37,875 bases of DNA from positions 1 to 37,875 of the forward strand of contig JANXWY010000428.1 in the NCBI GenBank assembly GCA_025350905.1. The letters are read 5' to 3'. The DNA comes from Verrucomicrobiota bacterium. Lineage in GTDB: Bacteria > Verrucomicrobiota > Verrucomicrobiia > Limisphaerales > JADLHS01. The position numbers and the translations under genes were made by a program. Below, one piece after another: positions 36,181 to 37,875 of the stretch. The notes beneath the pieces are model-generated. The model did no database searches, was not told the DNA's origin, and saw only the letters and a program-made list of their open reading frames with translations. The first letter of the stretch is position 1. The number at the start of each line of letters is the position of its first letter.

Positions 36181-37875
36181 TCATTGCGCCCGCCCGAATT
36201 TCCGCTCCAGTTCGCGGTAATTCATTTCGATGAGCGTCGGTCGGCCATGCGGACAGGTGTACGGCATGGCGCACCGGCGCAAATCTTCGACGAGATTTTC
36301 CAGTTCCCGGCCCGCCAGCGGATCGTTGGCTTTCACGGCGTGGCGACAGACCGTTTTGGCGACGACGTGTTCGCCCAGGCGCGCGGAATTCACGTCCAGC
36401 CCGGCCGCTTTCAACTCGTCCACCAGGTTGAGCGCGAAGCTCCGCGCGTCCGCCACCTTCACGAACGGCGGCAGCGCATCGAGCAGAAATGTCCGCTCGC
36501 CAAACTCACTCAAACCCACCCCCAATCGCGTCAAGGTCGCCAGCTGGCCCCGCAGGAAATTCGCGTCGCGCGGCGAGAGCTCGAGGGTTTCGGGCAACAA
36601 AAGCCGTTGCGCAGGCGATTGCGCGCCGCGTTCTAATCGCTCCAGCATTTGCTCGAACAAGATCCGTTCGTGCGCGGCATGTTGATCCAAGAGGACCATT
36701 CCGCGATCCGATTCCAGCACCACGTAAAGTTTGCCGACCACGCCGACCAGGCGGAGCGGCACGCTCAGCAGCGGTGCGGCGGAGGGCGGAGGGCGTACGG
36801 GAGAAGGCGGAAGCGTTTCGATCGGTGGATCGGTGGGATGGCCGACTGCGATATCGGCTGAAACTCCGATGGTTGTTGAACGGGTGGATTGACTCCCAGC
36901 CGCGGGTGAACTGGAGGCAAATCCCATTTGCAATGGCGCTTGTTGCAACGCCGGCGAAACCACGTTCGCCGACGGCAGAGCGAAGTTGGGCAAATTGCGC
37001 GTTTCCGGCGGCGGTAAAATTGGCAGCGGGGGTTCGATGGGACGGGGGCGGTTGGCGGTTGACGGCGGATAGCTTTCCTTCGGCACCGCCGGTGAATGGA
37101 ATTTAAGCAACGCGTCCCGCACACCCTGCGCTACGCTGCGACGCACGTCGCCTTCGCGATGAAACTTAACCTCCCGTTTGGACGGATGGATGTTCACGTC
37201 CACGGCGGCGGGATCAATTTCCAGAAACAAGCAACCCACCGGATAGCGGCCCTTCATCAAGGCCGTGTGATAACCCTCGAGCAAGGCAAAGTTGACTCCG
37301 CGGTTCTCCACCGGACGGCGATTGACGAACACGAATTGATCCTCGCGCGTGGCGCGGGAAACCCCCGGCGTACCGATCAATCCCCAGAGCCGGAAGCGCG
37401 TGGAGACCGGCGCCACCGGCGCAGGGGACGGCTCGTTCCTCGGGGACGCGGTTTCGAAGGTATCCGGGCCCTGAATTTCCCGGGGTTCGAGGAACTCGGT
37501 GGTGAACTCCACCGGCAACAACCTGGCCTCGCCGAGCAATGCCCGCAGCCGTTCGCGCAAGGCAACGAGCTTTTCGGCAGCGCCCGGCCCGCTTTTGTGG
37601 GCGACCAGTTGCCAGATGGTGCGCCCGTCCTTGACGAAGGTGAAGGCCACTTCCGGAAAGGCCAACGCGGCTAGCGTGAGATAATGCTGCACATGCGCCG
37701 CCTCGGTTTCCTCCGTGCGCATGAACTTGCGCCGCGCGGGTAGATTGAAAAATAACGAGCGCACCTCCACGCTCGTGCCCGGCGCGCTGCCCGCGGCTTT
37801 GACTTCGATGATTTTCCCGCCGTTGACAATCACCTGCGTGCCCTCGGGCAAAACGTCATCGCGCTCGCGCGTTGT
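36181..37875 (-). CDS. mutL: DNA mismatch repair protein MutL (5' end beyond window)
   Basis: GTSVEVRSLFFNLPARRKFMRTEETEAAHVQHYLT, VFVNRRPVENRGV, DVNIHPSKREVKFHRE, GMVLLDQHAAHERILFE, CRHAVKANDPL, CPHGRPTLIEM. Confidence 0.97.
   Translation of the reverse strand, partial: TTRERDDVLPEGTQVIVNGGKIIEVKAAGSAPGTSVEVRSLFFNLPARRKFMRTEETEAAHVQHYLTLAALAFPEVAFTFVKDGRTIWQLVAHKSGPGAAEKLVALRERLRALLGEARLLPVEFTTEFLEPREIQGPDTFETASPRNEPSPAPVAPVSTRFRLWGLIGTPGVSRATREDQFVFVNRRPVENRGVNFALLEGYHTALMKGRYPVGCLFLEIDPAAVDVNIHPSKREVKFHREGDVRRSVAQGVRDALLKFHSPAVPKESYPPSTANRPRPIEPPLPILPPPETRNLPNFALPSANVVSPALQQAPLQMGFASSSPAAGSQSTRSTTIGVSADIAVGHPTDPPIETLPPSPVRPPPSAAPLLSVPLRLVGVVGKLYVVLESDRGMVLLDQHAAHERILFEQMLERLERGAQSPAQRLLLPETLELSPRDANFLRGQLATLTRLGVGLSEFGERTFLLDALPPFVKVADARSFALNLVDELKAAGLDVNSARLGEHVVAKTVCRHAVKANDPLAGRELENLVEDLRRCAMPYTCPHGRPTLIEMNYRELERKFGRAQ

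Overview
The window reads as a verrucomicrobial-type chromosome segment; this taxonomic call is an inference from the Amuc_1098-1101-style pilus genes, the pseudopilin and the dispersed palindromic repeats. In order it carries: the 5' part of an FdhF/YdeP-like molybdopterin oxidoreductase (minus, cut by the window edge); a 3-hydroxyisobutyrate-dehydrogenase-like oxidoreductase; a class-I glutamine amidotransferase-like C26 peptidase; an NtrC-type sigma-54 regulator; a sulfatase plus a secreted GH32/43-like protein; a pseudopilin; a PQQ-propeller protein; rmuC; ridA; a GT2 glycosyltransferase; a small orphan gene behind a strong candidate transcription attenuator; a CitMHS-type Na+/H+ antiporter; an assimilatory sulfate cluster (cysI-cysH-cysD-cysN) interrupted by a repeat-disrupted cysH-like remnant, a small ORF and a vapBC module whose PIN toxin has an in-frame TGA; a TPR protein; a sparsely coding accessory patch with inverted repeats; ispA; rpoZ; smpB; a five-gene type IV pilus operon (secretin, PilM-like, Amuc_1100-like, Amuc_1099-like, PilB/GspE ATPase); rpmB; and most of mutL. 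The most novel candidates are the three-segment attenuator at 14866-15004 controlling an orphan 115-aa protein, the composite palindromic element inside the cysH-like remnant, and the in-frame TGA in VapC. I saw no CRISPR array, rRNA, recognisable tRNA, transposase or integrase, but no search tools were available.
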